DNA of 64,000 nucleotides from Thalassotalea sp. 1_MG-2023 (GTDB lineage Bacteria > Pseudomonadota > Gammaproteobacteria > Enterobacterales > Alteromonadaceae), in assembly GCF_030546745.1 (NCBI RefSeq), contig NZ_JAUOPD010000014.1:38914-102913 (forward strand), written 5' to 3'. The notes beneath the pieces are model-generated. The model was given only the letters and a program-made list of their open reading frames with translations. It was not told the origin of the DNA and did no database searches. This document shows, one piece after another, positions 28,658 through 38,532 of this stretch. The position numbers and the translations under genes are program-made. Position 1 is the first letter of the stretch. Every line of letters starts with the position of its first letter.

Positions 28658-29377
28658 TTATAGTGCTGCGCACGCATTTAGCTTGTCAATATCAACGATA
28701 GTGATCAACTTGCCATTGACAACAATGATATTATTTTTATGAAAACGATTGAGTAATCGGCTGATGGTTTCAACGGTTAAACCAATATAATTACCGATAT
28801 CGCTTCTCGTCATTGTTAGTCTAAACTCTGTGGGTGATAAGTTACGTTCTTGATATCGCTTACTTAAACTTGAAAGAAAAGTGGCTAAACGCTGTTCAGC
28901 ATTTTTTCGGTTTAATAACGTTAACATTGCCTGATCTGTTTTTATTTCAGAACTCATCATGCGTAATATTTGTTTTTTTAATTTTGGCATCGAATTAGAC
29001 AAAGTGTCTAAGGTTTCGTAAGGAATTTCACAGACCATTGAGGTTTCTAAAGCAGTAGCAAAGCTTGAGTGTTCAGATAACGCGATAGCTTCAAACCCAA
29101 GTAAGTCACCGGCCAAATGAAACCCGGTAATTTGTGCTTCACCATTTTCGTTAATGGTAAATGTTTTAAACGTACCTGAACGAACAGCATACAATGACTT
29201 CATCTTATCGCCATCATGAAATAACTGTTCGCCTTTATGAATTGGGCGTTTACGGTTGATGATATTATCTAATGTTTGCAACTCATGTTCGTTTAGTGAA
29301 AAGGGTAGGCAAAGTTCACTCAAACTACAGCTTTGACAATGTATGTGCTGTTGACCGGGACAATGTTGATTATTCAT
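28658..29377 (-). CDS. fnr: Anaerobic transcriptional regulator FNR (EtrA/Fnr)
   Basis: The 239-residue CRP/FNR-family protein has an N-terminal cysteine cluster (C14, C17, C23 in [11 protein letters not shown]) and an internal cysteine in [11 protein letters not shown], the four ligands of the oxygen-labile 4Fe-4S cluster. A cyclic-nucleotide-binding fold and a C-terminal helix-turn-helix with recognition motif [10 protein letters not shown] follow, with the E-xx-S-R residues that read TTGAT half-sites. It activates anaerobic genes when oxygen is low. It is the last gene of the ccoHIS run. Confidence 0.97.
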   Translation of the reverse strand: MNNQHCPGQQHIHCQSCSLSELCLPFSLNEHELQTLDNIINRKRPIHKGEQLFHDGDKMKSLYAVRSGTFKTFTINENGEAQITGFHLAGDLLGFEAIALSEHSSFATALETSMVCEIPYETLDTLSNSMPKLKKQILRMMSSEIKTDQAMLTLLNRKNAEQRLATFLSSLSKRYQERNLSPTEFRLTMTRSDIGNYIGLTVETISRLLNRFHKNNIIVVNGKLITIVDIDKLNACAAL

Positions 29378-29411
29378 AACGTTCCTACATTAGATAATTG
29401 AATGCATAGTA

Positions 29412-30080
29412 TTAAAACAAGAGTTGGTATGCAACGTTAAGTGTAAATACGCCGTAACAAATTAATCCTAACGCAATGAAACGACGAACCCACAATTTTT
29501 TAAACATAACAGTGATGGTTTGAAAGCCTAACGAAACGGTCAATAATGCTGGAAGGGTACCTACTCCGAAGAAAAACATAATAGCCATACCGTCTATTGC
29601 ATTGCCTGCAGCAATTGACCAAGTTAATGTCGAATATATTAAACCACAAGGAAGCCACCCCCATAACATGCCTAACCCTAAGGCTTTGGATGTAGAATCA
29701 ATTGGAAGTAAATGTTTAGAAATGGGTTGAAGTTTTTGCCAAAGAGTACGGCCTAGCTTCTCAACGTGATTAAGCCAAAATAGCCATTGTCCGATGTATA
29801 AACCTAATAAAATAAGAAAAAAACCAGCGATAAACTTTAGGGAAATCACAGGTAACCCTAAAGCTTTAATACTAAGTGAGCCAGTAAAACCAGCCACTAA
29901 CCCGAGAAATGAATAGGTGAAAATTCTTCCTATGTTGTAAGCAGCAACAAAATAAAAAGATTTCCTACTATGTTGTTTAACAGCAGCGGTTAACATCGAG
30001 GAAATTCCACCGCACATACCAATGCAGTGGCCTGCGCCTAGTATGCCAATAAGAAAGGCTGAAAAATAATCAAGAGTCAT
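29412..30080 (-). CDS. Sulfite exporter TauE/SafE-family (UreH-like) membrane protein of the cco cluster
   Basis: The 222-residue protein has about six transmembrane helices and the motif GHCIGMCGGISS near the N-terminus, a likely metal-binding feature of the small UreH-like branch. It commonly sits between ccoS and fnr in gammaproteobacteria and is thought to assist copper supply or maturation of cbb3 oxidase. This role is inferred from context. Its start overlaps the ccoS 3' end by 11 bases. Confidence 0.88.
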   Translation of the reverse strand: MTLDYFSAFLIGILGAGHCIGMCGGISSMLTAAVKQHSRKSFYFVAAYNIGRIFTYSFLGLVAGFTGSLSIKALGLPVISLKFIAGFFLILLGLYIGQWLFWLNHVEKLGRTLWQKLQPISKHLLPIDSTSKALGLGMLWGWLPCGLIYSTLTWSIAAGNAIDGMAIMFFFGVGTLPALLTVSLGFQTITVMFKKLWVRRFIALGLICYGVFTLNVAYQLLF

Positions 30081-30270
30081 TGTTAGATGTTTCTTGTTTA
30101 TCTTTCTTGTTGTTTTCTACAGTGTTATTTTTGTCTTCTTCAAACAGAATACTTAGCCCTTGCTTTTCTAAATCGTCGAATTGATCAGATTTTACCGCCC
30201 AAAAGAATAGGTAAATACCTAGAGCTGTTAATAAAATAGCGATAGGGATAAGTACGTAAATAACACTCAT
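30070..30270 (-). CDS. ccoS: cbb3-type oxidase assembly protein CcoS
   Basis: The 66-residue protein has one transmembrane helix (VLIPIAILLTALGIYLFFW) followed by the family motif FDDLEKQGLSILFEED. CcoS is needed for cofactor insertion into cbb3 cytochrome oxidase. It lies ten bases after ccoI and overlaps the TauE-like gene. Confidence 0.95.
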   Translation of the reverse strand: MSVIYVLIPIAILLTALGIYLFFWAVKSDQFDDLEKQGLSILFEEDKNNTVENNKKDKQETSNNDS

Positions 30271-30280
30271 AAGTTTTGGT

Positions 30281-32668
30281 TTATTTCACTTTTAATAATC
30301 GTAACGAATTCGTGATAACCAGTATTGAACTTAAAGACATACCGATCACCGCCATATACGGAGTAATATACCCACACACTGCTAAGGGTAATACAATTGC
30401 GTTATATCCGAAAGCCCAACCATAGTTTTGCCAAATAATATGCTTGGTTTTTAACGCGACTCTTTGGAGTAGATTAATTGACGTTAAGCGATTGTTTAGC
30501 AAGATAACATCTGCACCGCTTTTCGCAATTTCAGTGCCGCTACCCATGGCGATAGATACATGGGCAGCACCAAAAACAGGGGTGTCATTAATACCATCAC
30601 CTACCATAGCAATAGTATTTTTATGTTGTATTGCTTTTAGTGTGTGCATTTTCTCGGTCGCTGTTAATTGGCTATGTACTGAATCTAACTGAAGTGTTTG
30701 TTGTACTTTTTCACAGCCAGAAGCGTTATCGCCAGAAAGCATAATAGTGTTAATGTGTTTAGCTTTAAGTGTGTGAATAACATTTTCTGCTTCCTCCCTA
30801 ATATTATCGATTAAAGCAATAGCAGCAACGGGGTGATTATTTATTGAAACTATACAACTAAAAGCGGATAAAGCTTTAGGAACCTCAGTTGAGAAAATCC
30901 AACTGGGTTTGCCAATTTTAACGTCTTTACCGTCAATAACTCCTGAAATTCCACAGCCAGCATCTATGCTTATTTTTTCACTGATTATGCTAAAGTCTCG
31001 AAAGCGAGTAAACGCTTTTGCAATAGGGTGCTCGGAATGCGATTCTAAGTTTGCAGCATAAGCAAGAACCCTATCTTTACTATAGCTGTCATCTAACATT
31101 TCTATGTTTGCAATATCAAAATCGCCAGTTGTTAACGTGCCTGTTTTATCAAAAGCAATGGTATTGATCTCGGGTATCGTTTCCATGACATGTGAAGACT
31201 TAATCATAATACCTGATCGGTTTAATCGTGTAGTCCCACATGTTAATGCGGTTGGGGTAGCTAGTGACAATGCACAAGGACAAGTGGCTACTAATACGGA
31301 TAAGGTGATCCAAAATGCTTCTGACGGCATATGTTGTTGCCAATATATCGCCGTGCCAATTGCGGTGAGTAATATCACCGCGACAAAATATTGTGCAATT
31401 GTATCAGATAGTTGTGCAATTTTGGGTTTATGAGCTTGGGATGCTTCACTGACTCTAATTAACTGACTTAAAAATGATGAACTTCCTGCTTGCTTTACTT
31501 CAACGAGTAAGTTGCCATCGCCATTAATAGTGCCAGCAAAAACAGTATCGCCCAGGCTTTTGTCAACGGGTAGTTGTTCACCAGAAAGCATTGCCTCATT
31601 GATTGGACTGTTACCTTGAGTGATAACGCCATCAGCAGGGATCACTTCACCTGGCTTTATCATCACAATATCTTTCGGTAATAGTTTGCGAGCAACAACA
31701 TATTGTTCTTGATTATTGACTAATTTAGTTGCGGTCATCGGCATTAATTTTAATAGATTAGCCGAAACCTCTGCAGCTCTATTACGTGCTCTAAACTCTA
31801 AAAATTTACCGATGAGCAATAAAAAGGTAAACATTGATACTGATTCAAAATAAACTTCACCCGTTTGGTAAATGGTCGCCCATGCACTGGCAATAAAAGC
31901 CAATATAATCGCAATGGAAACGGGTACATCCATGGAAAGACGTTTTGCTTTTAAGGCATTATAAGCGCCGATATAAAAGATAAACGCACCATACGTAACA
32001 ATAGGAACAGTAAGCACTAGGCTGGCATATCTAAGATAAACCACAAAATGCTCTGCCATATCACTAAAGGCACCAAAATATAGGCCGACAGCAATCATCA
32101 TTACTTGCATCATTAAGATGCCAGAAATACCTAATCGTTTAATAAAGGCTTTACTTTGAATTTGATTGGCTTGTTCGGCATCGCTCGCCTTAAAAGGGAG
32201 GGCTTGATAGCCAATTTTTTCAATAGCGATCAAAATTTCACTAAGCTTAATATCGCTATGATGCCAACGAATGGTAGCGCGTTGAGTCGTCGCATTAACA
32301 TTAATATTAACCACACCGGATAATTGATTAATCTGCATTTCAATCAACCAAGCGCAGGCTGCGCAATTGATACCCTCAACGGTTAGAATAGCTTCTTTAC
32401 ACTGGCCATCTTGATATATAAATTCGCTTTGTAAGCTCTCTTCGTCAAGCAAAGTGCGCTTTTGAAGTTGCTCTGGAATAAGTGCTTCGCCCTTGGGGGC
32501 TGACTCTGTTCTAAAACGGTAATAATCCGTTAAATTATTATCAACAATGGTTTGCGCGACAGCTTCACAACCAACACAACACATTGGCTGTGGTTTATTA
32601 TCAATCGTAACAATCAGCGATAAACCTTTTGGAATGGGTTCACCGCAGTGAAAACAAGAAATGTGCAT
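30281..32668 (-). CDS. ccoI: Copper-translocating P1B-type ATPase CcoI/FixI
   Basis: The 795-residue pump starts with two cysteine clusters (C5-x2-C8 and CCVGC) and a heavy-metal-associated domain with INCAACAW. Eight transmembrane helices carry the CPC metal site in VATCPCALSLATP. The phosphorylation loop DKTGTLTTG and hinge GDGINDTP are intact. The extra N-terminal cysteine cluster and the neighbours ccoH and ccoS identify the CcoI branch, which exports copper to the periplasm for cbb3 assembly, rather than CopA. Confidence 0.96.
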   Translation of the reverse strand: MHISCFHCGEPIPKGLSLIVTIDNKPQPMCCVGCEAVAQTIVDNNLTDYYRFRTESAPKGEALIPEQLQKRTLLDEESLQSEFIYQDGQCKEAILTVEGINCAACAWLIEMQINQLSGVVNINVNATTQRATIRWHHSDIKLSEILIAIEKIGYQALPFKASDAEQANQIQSKAFIKRLGISGILMMQVMMIAVGLYFGAFSDMAEHFVVYLRYASLVLTVPIVTYGAFIFYIGAYNALKAKRLSMDVPVSIAIILAFIASAWATIYQTGEVYFESVSMFTFLLLIGKFLEFRARNRAAEVSANLLKLMPMTATKLVNNQEQYVVARKLLPKDIVMIKPGEVIPADGVITQGNSPINEAMLSGEQLPVDKSLGDTVFAGTINGDGNLLVEVKQAGSSSFLSQLIRVSEASQAHKPKIAQLSDTIAQYFVAVILLTAIGTAIYWQQHMPSEAFWITLSVLVATCPCALSLATPTALTCGTTRLNRSGIMIKSSHVMETIPEINTIAFDKTGTLTTGDFDIANIEMLDDSYSKDRVLAYAANLESHSEHPIAKAFTRFRDFSIISEKISIDAGCGISGVIDGKDVKIGKPSWIFSTEVPKALSAFSCIVSINNHPVAAIALIDNIREEAENVIHTLKAKHINTIMLSGDNASGCEKVQQTLQLDSVHSQLTATEKMHTLKAIQHKNTIAMVGDGINDTPVFGAAHVSIAMGSGTEIAKSGADVILLNNRLTSINLLQRVALKTKHIIWQNYGWAFGYNAIVLPLAVCGYITPYMAVIGMSLSSILVITNSLRLLKVK

Positions 32669-32671
32669 AGC

Positions 32672-33166
32672 TTAATGAGCTTCAATAGCCTTAGGTTTTA
32701 TCTCGATAAAATCAGATTGGGGTAAGGTAATAACGTTTTGTATCTTCCAATGTTCTTCAAAAGGCGCAATAGTAACGCGCCATTTTCCGCTAACTTCTTG
32801 TTCAATATATTGCCTGAAATGACCGGAAGCATCAGGTGTTAAGGCGAAATAAAAGTCTTTATCTTTCAACGTTGGATGGTAAAAATTAACGTTAAGTAAC
32901 GGAAACTCTTTATCTATCCCCGTTGGTTTGATGACGAGTACTTGGTTATCAAGTTTTAAATCAAACTTCATTCCCAGTTTTTGTGCGAGCTTTATTTTAG
33001 ATATTTCTAAGTTAATTGCCTTACCTTTTTTATAGTAATCGCCCACCACCAAAGGGTCAGGATCAGTATTGGCAATAATAACTGTGGTAATACCTGCAAC
33101 AACAGCAGAGAACGGAAGAAAAAATACGAGCCAAGCCCAAGGCTCTTTGTACCAAGGTGTTTTCAT
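32672..33166 (-). CDS. ccoH: cbb3 oxidase assembly protein CcoH/FixH
   Basis: The 164-residue protein has one N-terminal transmembrane helix (PWAWLVFFLPFSAVVAGITTVIIA) and a periplasmic FixH domain with the typical YYKKGKAINLEI segment. It is expected to act with CcoI in oxidase maturation. The start is ten codons inside the longest frame, at MKTPWYKEPW, which matches the family. The usual ccoNOQP structural genes are not upstream; rne is. Confidence 0.93.
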   Translation of the reverse strand: MKTPWYKEPWAWLVFFLPFSAVVAGITTVIIANTDPDPLVVGDYYKKGKAINLEISKIKLAQKLGMKFDLKLDNQVLVIKPTGIDKEFPLLNVNFYHPTLKDKDFYFALTPDASGHFRQYIEQEVSGKWRVTIAPFEEHWKIQNVITLPQSDFIEIKPKAIEAH

Positions 33167-33198
33167 GAAGTAATATTGGTTACTAAATAATGGCAACT

Positions 33199-33258
33199 AT
33201 TATACTGACTTTACGACAATGACTCTATTGAATTCACCGGATTTATTACTTTAGATCA
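33199..33258 (-). promoter_or_regulatory. ccoH promoter with weak FNR-like site
   Basis: On the minus strand a perfect TATAAT (33204-33199) lies about 33 bases ahead of the ccoH start. TTGATCTAAAGTAA (33258-33245) matches the FNR consensus at 8 of 10 positions and is centred near -59.5, close to the class I position. The FNR part is tentative. Confidence 0.45.
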
Positions 33259-33300
33259 AATTCAAAGCGCAAAAGAAGTTTTAATAGGAAATTTATGATG

Positions 33301-33330
33301 AAAAAGGTCAGCTATAAGCTGACCTTTTTT
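33301..33330. terminator. Terminator of rne
   Basis: AAAAAGGTCAGCT pairs with AGCTGACCTTTTT around an ATA loop, with T-runs on both strands. It lies just beyond the rne stop codon and insulates ccoH from rne. Confidence 0.92.
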
Positions 33331-33351
33331 GCATAAATTGACTCGGGAAGT

Positions 33352-36309
33352 CTACGGTTTAACCGGACCTGATTGGCTTGTACTTGTGGCATGCTTGCGT
33401 AAAGCTGTTTTACCAGAGGTGTTAACTTTTACGCGTTCTTCAATAGTTGCCGAAGCGGTAGGTAATTCGCCAGTTTCATGGATAGTTGCTGGTTTAAACA
33501 TCGCAGCAAAAGCATGCCCTTTAATTCGAGGCTTAGCTTTGGTTGAACCATTAGCTTTTTTAGCTTTAGCAGTTGCTTTAGGCTTACTTGCCGTTGGCTT
33601 TTGGTTATCCGTTACCTTTGTTTGGCTTGAATCAGTTTCTGATACTTCAGGTTTTTCTGTTGTATTTTCAACGTCAACAGTAGCAGTGTCTTGATGTGTG
33701 TTATCGCTATTATCCGATTCTAATGTTTGAACATCCTGGTCTAGGGTTTCAGGTTCACTCTTCACTTCTGCTTGTGCTGAGCTAGGTTGTTCCACTTTTT
33801 CAGGCTTACTATCAAGAGCTTCAGATTTCGTAGTTGCTTCTGGCGCTGATTTTTCCGTTTCAACAGAAGCTAGCGTGCTAGCTGATTCTTCTACATTATG
33901 TTGTTTATCTACAACAGTATCACCTTTTACGGTTTCTTGGCTGACAGTATTGTCTTTTGCTGAAGTGTGCTCTAAAGGTAAATCTTGTTGAACCTCAACT
34001 GATTGTGCTTCTTGAGCGATAGCTTCAGGATAACGCGCCTCTACCGGGTCTAATGTTGCTTCAACATTTTGTTGTTCTTCATTAGTATTTTGACGTCTGC
34101 GTTGCCCATGCGAGCGCAAATGCCTTGGTGAACGTCTATTTCTAGTGCGCTCTTCTTTACCTTTTTTATTGCTGGCGTCTTCTGAAGTGGCTTCAACGAC
34201 TGCTGTTAATGCTTTTGAGTCTTTAACGTCAGCAACTTTAGCGTTAGCAGTATTGTTTTGAACATCTTCAACTTTTTTAGCCGGCTGCTTTTTAACCGGT
34301 TGTTTATCTTCGTTAGTGGCATTGTTTTGGTCAGCAACACGTACTTTTTTACGAACGTTTCTACGTTGTCTTTTCTCAGCAATCTTTTCCTCTTTAGGCT
34401 TAGTGTGCTTCGGCTGTTGAGGCTTTTTATGTTGCTTATTGACTTTATCGCTCTGTTCAGCGCTTGGTTTTTCATTACGCTTATCTGGGCGTCGCTCATG
34501 ATTGCGCTTATTACGTTGATTTCTATTTCTCTGACCACCACGACGTTCGTAATCACGTTTACCATTTTTGTGCTGTGGTTTTTTAGGTTCTTCTTTTTTT
34601 GTTTCTTCAGTAGAAAACAATGAAGATAACCACTTGCCTATTGCAGCAAATAAACTGGGTTGGTTTTTAACAACAGGAGCAGCCTTTGTTTGGCTAACAG
34701 GCGCTTGTTTTGGTGCAGATATACCTTGCAATAACGGCTCGTCTTTTTGTGCGGCTTTTTTATCAAATTTCGGCATAACCGCTAACTCTGGTTTCGCTTC
34801 AATTACCGGTGTTTGATAACTTGCTTCTGCAATAGACTCATCTTTTCTAACGCGAATAACTTCGTATTGCGGCGTTACTAAGTTGGGGTTTGGAATAATT
34901 AACACATGTACGCTGTGATGCTTTTCAATATGCATTACCGAACGACGTTTTTCATTCAATAAATATGTAGCAACTGGCACAGGAACTTGTGCCTGTACTT
35001 GCTGAGTATTATCTTTAATGGCTTCTTCTTCCATTAAGCGTAACACCGACAAGGCAAGCGATTCTACGCCACGGACATGACCAGTGCCATTACAACGAGG
35101 ACATACCCCTTGGCTGGTTTCACCAATTGATGGACGTAAACGTTGTCTGGACATTTCAAGAAGACCAAAACGCGAAATTCTGCCAAGTTGTATACGCGCT
35201 CTATCTGCTTTAACTGCATCACGCATACGATTTTCTACTTCTCGTTGGTGGCGTACTGGCGTCATATCAATAAAGTCAATAACGACTAAACCACCTAAAT
35301 CTCGTAAACGTAGCTGACGTGCTATTTCATCAGCAGCTTCTAAATTAGTATTGAACGCGGTTTCTTCTATATCTCCACCTTTGGTAGCGCGAGCAGAGTT
35401 AATGTCGATAGAAGTCATGGCTTCGGTTGGATCAATAACAATTGAACCACCAGAAGGTAATCTTACTTCACGTTGAAATGCTGATTCGATTTGGGTTTCT
35501 ATTTGGTAATGCGTAAATAACGGTACATCATTGGTGTATAACTTAACTTTACTCATAAAGTCAGGTCGTACTACTTCAATGTGATTACGTACACTTTCAA
35601 AGATCTTAGGGCGATCAATTAATATTTCACCGATATCGCGACGTAAATAATCACGAATGGCACGTAAAATAACATTTGATTCTTGATGTATTAAAAAGGG
35701 AGCAGGGCGTGATTCTGCAGCTGTTTCAATGGCACTCCAATGGTGTAAAAGTACACTTAAGTCCCATTCAAGTTCTTCATAGTCTTTGCCAACACCAGCG
35801 GTGCGAACAATTAAGCCCATGCCTTTGGGTAGGCTTAATTTACTTAATGATGCTTTTAAATCTGAACGCTCGTCACCTTCAATGCGGCGAGATATACCAC
35901 CAGCTCGTGGATTATTCGGCATTAATACTAAATAACTACCAGCTAAAGAAATAAACGTAGTTAAGGCTGCGCCTTTTTGACCTCGTTCTTCTTTATCAAT
36001 TTGTACGATGACTTCTTGGCCTTCAGTAAGTACGTCTTTAATGTTAGGACGTCCTTGAAAGGTGTAACCGCTAGGGAAGTATTCGCGAGCAATTTCTTTC
36101 ATTGGTAAAAAGCCGTGACGCTCAGCACCGTAATCAACAAATGCAGCTTCTAATGAAGGTTCAATACGTGTGATTTTTGCTTTATAGATATTGGCTTTTT
36201 TTTGCTCATGACCTGGGCTTTCGATATCCAAATCATATAGTTGTTGACCATCAACTAGCGCTACACGCAATTCTTCTGATTGTGTAGCGTTGATTAACAT
36301 TCTTTTCAT
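33352..36309 (-). CDS. rne: Ribonuclease E
   Basis: The 985-residue endonuclease initiates mRNA decay and processes rRNA and tRNA precursors. The N-terminal half has the S1 domain (residues 35-120), the RNase H-like and 5'-sensor regions, the catalytic motifs [12 protein letters not shown] and [11 protein letters not shown] with the metal-binding aspartates, and the Zn-link CPRCNGTG. The C-terminal half is a low-complexity scaffold rich in K, R, N, E and Q, with an arginine-rich RNA-binding stretch. The conserved end [16 protein letters not shown] resembles the PNPase-binding segment of degradosome scaffolds. The 5' leader is long and structured. Confidence 0.97.
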   Translation of the reverse strand: MKRMLINATQSEELRVALVDGQQLYDLDIESPGHEQKKANIYKAKITRIEPSLEAAFVDYGAERHGFLPMKEIAREYFPSGYTFQGRPNIKDVLTEGQEVIVQIDKEERGQKGAALTTFISLAGSYLVLMPNNPRAGGISRRIEGDERSDLKASLSKLSLPKGMGLIVRTAGVGKDYEELEWDLSVLLHHWSAIETAAESRPAPFLIHQESNVILRAIRDYLRRDIGEILIDRPKIFESVRNHIEVVRPDFMSKVKLYTNDVPLFTHYQIETQIESAFQREVRLPSGGSIVIDPTEAMTSIDINSARATKGGDIEETAFNTNLEAADEIARQLRLRDLGGLVVIDFIDMTPVRHQREVENRMRDAVKADRARIQLGRISRFGLLEMSRQRLRPSIGETSQGVCPRCNGTGHVRGVESLALSVLRLMEEEAIKDNTQQVQAQVPVPVATYLLNEKRRSVMHIEKHHSVHVLIIPNPNLVTPQYEVIRVRKDESIAEASYQTPVIEAKPELAVMPKFDKKAAQKDEPLLQGISAPKQAPVSQTKAAPVVKNQPSLFAAIGKWLSSLFSTEETKKEEPKKPQHKNGKRDYERRGGQRNRNQRNKRNHERRPDKRNEKPSAEQSDKVNKQHKKPQQPKHTKPKEEKIAEKRQRRNVRKKVRVADQNNATNEDKQPVKKQPAKKVEDVQNNTANAKVADVKDSKALTAVVEATSEDASNKKGKEERTRNRRSPRHLRSHGQRRRQNTNEEQQNVEATLDPVEARYPEAIAQEAQSVEVQQDLPLEHTSAKDNTVSQETVKGDTVVDKQHNVEESASTLASVETEKSAPEATTKSEALDSKPEKVEQPSSAQAEVKSEPETLDQDVQTLESDNSDNTHQDTATVDVENTTEKPEVSETDSSQTKVTDNQKPTASKPKATAKAKKANGSTKAKPRIKGHAFAAMFKPATIHETGELPTASATIEERVKVNTSGKTALRKHATSTSQSGPVKP

Positions 36310-36545
36310 AGTTTCTGTGACTCATAAATTAGTCACAGCACACCATTTGCTTAGTACACAAAGCAATCTATCGCTTTTGTAACAGCTGCTTGTCAGCCTC
36401 TCGGGTGTCAATCTTACTATGCCATTTTTACATAGTAAGCTGTTAATATAATCCTGATTGTTGCTCAGTGATGCTTATATAAGAAAGCATTACTGAAAAA
36501 TTTGTCTTTATGCGCTCAGCATGTGTGCTGTGCTCAGTTATATCG
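36310..36545 (-). promoter_or_regulatory. Structured rne 5' leader (probable autoregulatory region)
   Basis: Three hairpins lie upstream of the rne start. CTTACTATG/CATAGTAAG (36413-36439) is a 9-bp perfect stem. AGTGATGCTT/AAGCATTACT (36467-36494) has 10 bp with one wobble. GC-T-CAGCA/TGCTG-T-GC (36514-36533) has one mismatch. In enteric bacteria RNase E represses its own synthesis by cutting a long structured leader. The similar layout here suggests the same control, although sequence homology to the enteric hairpins was not shown. Confidence 0.5.
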
Positions 36546-36885
36546 CTAGTTAACCTTTATTTCTTCAGGTGTCATGTATATTCGAGAATATAGCGATAAT
36601 AACAATTGTTTAATGATTGCAATTTGCTCTGGACATTTATATTTGCATGTTGACAGTATTTTCAAGTCAATCGTTACAAAGAGCTGTTCAATTAATAATT
36701 CACTTTTTTGATTATTAAGGTAGCCTTTCAATGCCTCTTACGATTCGCTAAAAGCAAGTTTTTTGCATGTTGCATGTTAAAATATAGCGCAACTTTTCTA
36801 TTATCCCACTTTTTATTAGAAAAAGGCAATTAAATCGTCAGTTTATTTACGCGATTTTTATATATTTTATGATAAACTGCGCGCC
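36546..36885. other. rne-rluC divergent intergenic region with rluC promoter
   Basis: This AT-rich region holds no gene; a 61-codon minus-strand frame in it has no family features. Near its right end TTTACG (36846-36851) and TATGAT (36868-36873), 16 bases apart, form a plausible promoter only 12 bases before the rluC ATG. The rne promoter should lie further left but was not pinned down. Confidence 0.45.
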
Positions 36886-37848
36886 ATGAATGATACAACA
36901 AAACCTCAAGTTCGATTTATTACTGTAGATGTTGAAGATGCAGGACAAAGAATCGACAATTTTTTATTGAAAACCCTCAAAGGGGTTCCTAAGAGCATGA
37001 TCTATCGCCTTTTACGAAAAGGTGAAATTCGTGTGAACAAGAAACGTACTAAACCTGATTATAAATTGAAAGACGAAGATGTATTGCGTATAGCGCCTAT
37101 TCGCGTTTCAGAAAAATCAGCACCCGTTTCAACGCAACTTAACGTTGTGGCTAACCTCGAAAAACAAATTTTATTTGAAGATGATCGGCTAATCGTGATT
37201 AATAAGCCTTCAGGTATGGCTGTTCATGGGGGGAGTGGCGTAAACTTTGGATTAATCGAAGCATTAAGAGCGTTACGTCCAGATGCTCGCATGCTCGAAC
37301 TTGTGCATCGTTTAGATCGTGATACATCTGGCTGCTTAGTCGTCGCAAAAAAGCGTTCTGCTCTTAGAAATCTTCATGAACAGCTGCGTAATAAGAAAGT
37401 TCAGAAGTTTTACCATGCATTAGTAAAAGGCCGTTGGTCTGCAAAAATTACCCGTGTTACAGAAGGTTTAAAGAAAAACGACTTAAAATCTGGTGAACGC
37501 ATTGTTGTGGTTGATAATATTAACGGTAAAGAATCTGAAACACGTTTTAAAGTGATTCAGCATTATAAAGATGCAACACTGGTTCGTGCATTTCCGGTAA
37601 CAGGTAGAACGCATCAAATTCGTGTGCACTGTCAAACTAAAGGGCATCCGATTGCGTGTGATGCTAAGTATGGGCATCCTGAGTTTGATGCTCAAATGAA
37701 AGCGCATGGGTTAGATCGCTTATTTTTACATGCTGCAAGTATTGAATTTACGCATCCGTTAACGGAAAAACGTATTAAAGTAGAAGCGCCATTAGCACCA
37801 TCGCTTGATGCATTGCTATCAAAATTGACTGTTGCTAAAACGTCATGA
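36886..37848 (+). CDS. rluC: 23S rRNA pseudouridine synthase RluC
   Basis: The 320-residue enzyme converts uridines 955, 2504 and 2580 (E. coli numbering) of 23S rRNA to pseudouridine. It has an N-terminal S4 RNA-binding domain (RIDNFLLKTLKGVPKSMIYR) and the catalytic RluA-class motif HRLDRDTSGCLVVAKK with the active-site aspartate. It is divergent from rne, as in many gammaproteobacteria. No Shine-Dalgarno sequence precedes the ATG, and the nearest promoter would leave only a few bases of leader. It overlaps the HAD gene by four bases. Confidence 0.96.
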   Translation: MNDTTKPQVRFITVDVEDAGQRIDNFLLKTLKGVPKSMIYRLLRKGEIRVNKKRTKPDYKLKDEDVLRIAPIRVSEKSAPVSTQLNVVANLEKQILFEDDRLIVINKPSGMAVHGGSGVNFGLIEALRALRPDARMLELVHRLDRDTSGCLVVAKKRSALRNLHEQLRNKKVQKFYHALVKGRWSAKITRVTEGLKKNDLKSGERIVVVDNINGKESETRFKVIQHYKDATLVRAFPVTGRTHQIRVHCQTKGHPIACDAKYGHPEFDAQMKAHGLDRLFLHAASIEFTHPLTEKRIKVEAPLAPSLDALLSKLTVAKTS

Positions 37849-38492
37849 AAGAGTACCAATTAATTATATTTGATTGGGACGGCACGCTAATGGACTCTAT
37901 CGCGCGGATAGTTTCATCAATCCGCGCTTTAGCTCAAGCTAATGAACTGATAATACCGAATGAAAACGTGATAAAAGGCATTATTGGCTTAAGCTTAGAA
38001 GAAGCGATAGTGACATTATTTCCAACGGCGAACGATGCAACGATTGAGCAACTTAAAACGGGTTATAAAAAACATTATATTGAATTAGACCCAACGCCAA
38101 CGCCTTTATTCTCCAACGCAGAGCAATTACTCATCGGGTTAACTCAGCAAGATAAAATGCTCGCTGTTGCAACGGGAAAAGCCAAGAAAGGCTTACAACG
38201 CGTGATGCGTGAAACTAATTTGACTCGCTATTTTAACCACGTAAGGTGCGGTTGTGAATGTCACTCGAAACCACATCCTCAAATGTTAGAACAATTATTA
38301 GTTGAATGTAGAGTGCCACCAGAGAATGCTGTGATGATAGGAGATTCTATGCTTGATATGGAAATGGCTAAACGTGCAGGGATCGATAGTATTGGTATTA
38401 CCCATGGTGTGCATAGCCAAGAACAATTAAGTATGTTTCAGCCAAAAGCAATCGTGGGTTCTTTAGTAGAGTTACAATCGCTGTTGAGCTAA
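37845..38492 (+). CDS. HAD-superfamily phosphatase (phosphoglycolate-phosphatase-like)
   Basis: The 215-residue hydrolase has HAD motif I FDWDGTLMDS with the nucleophilic aspartate, motif II near VATGKAKKGL, and motif IV MIGDSMLDMEMAKRAG. The helical cap after motif I places it in the beta-phosphoglucomutase/Gph-like subfamily. It overlaps rluC by an ATGA junction, so both are translated from one message. A rluC neighbour of this kind is common. The physiological substrate is unknown. Confidence 0.9.
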   Translation: MKEYQLIIFDWDGTLMDSIARIVSSIRALAQANELIIPNENVIKGIIGLSLEEAIVTLFPTANDATIEQLKTGYKKHYIELDPTPTPLFSNAEQLLIGLTQQDKMLAVATGKAKKGLQRVMRETNLTRYFNHVRCGCECHSKPHPQMLEQLLVECRVPPENAVMIGDSMLDMEMAKRAGIDSIGITHGVHSQEQLSMFQPKAIVGSLVELQSLLS

Positions 38493-38507
38493 ATCACAAA
38501 CATAATA

Positions 38508-38527
38508 AAAGCACCCGAAGGTGCTTT
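38508..38527. terminator. Convergent terminator, HAD phosphatase / mltD
   Basis: AAAGCACC and GGTGCTTT form an 8-bp stem with a CGAA loop, located between two convergent genes. T-rich sequence follows on both strands. Confidence 0.85.
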
Positions 38528-38532
38528 AACTT

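Noticed and set aside
33329..34816. Several plus-strand open frames of 80-120 codons opposite the 3' half of rne
   Set aside because: They mirror the low-complexity K/Q/E-rich rne coding sequence, have no ribosome-binding sites and give repetitive hydrophobic products.
36546..36731. 61-codon minus-strand frame upstream of rne
   Set aside because: It has no convincing start signal or family, and lies where a promoter and leader are expected.
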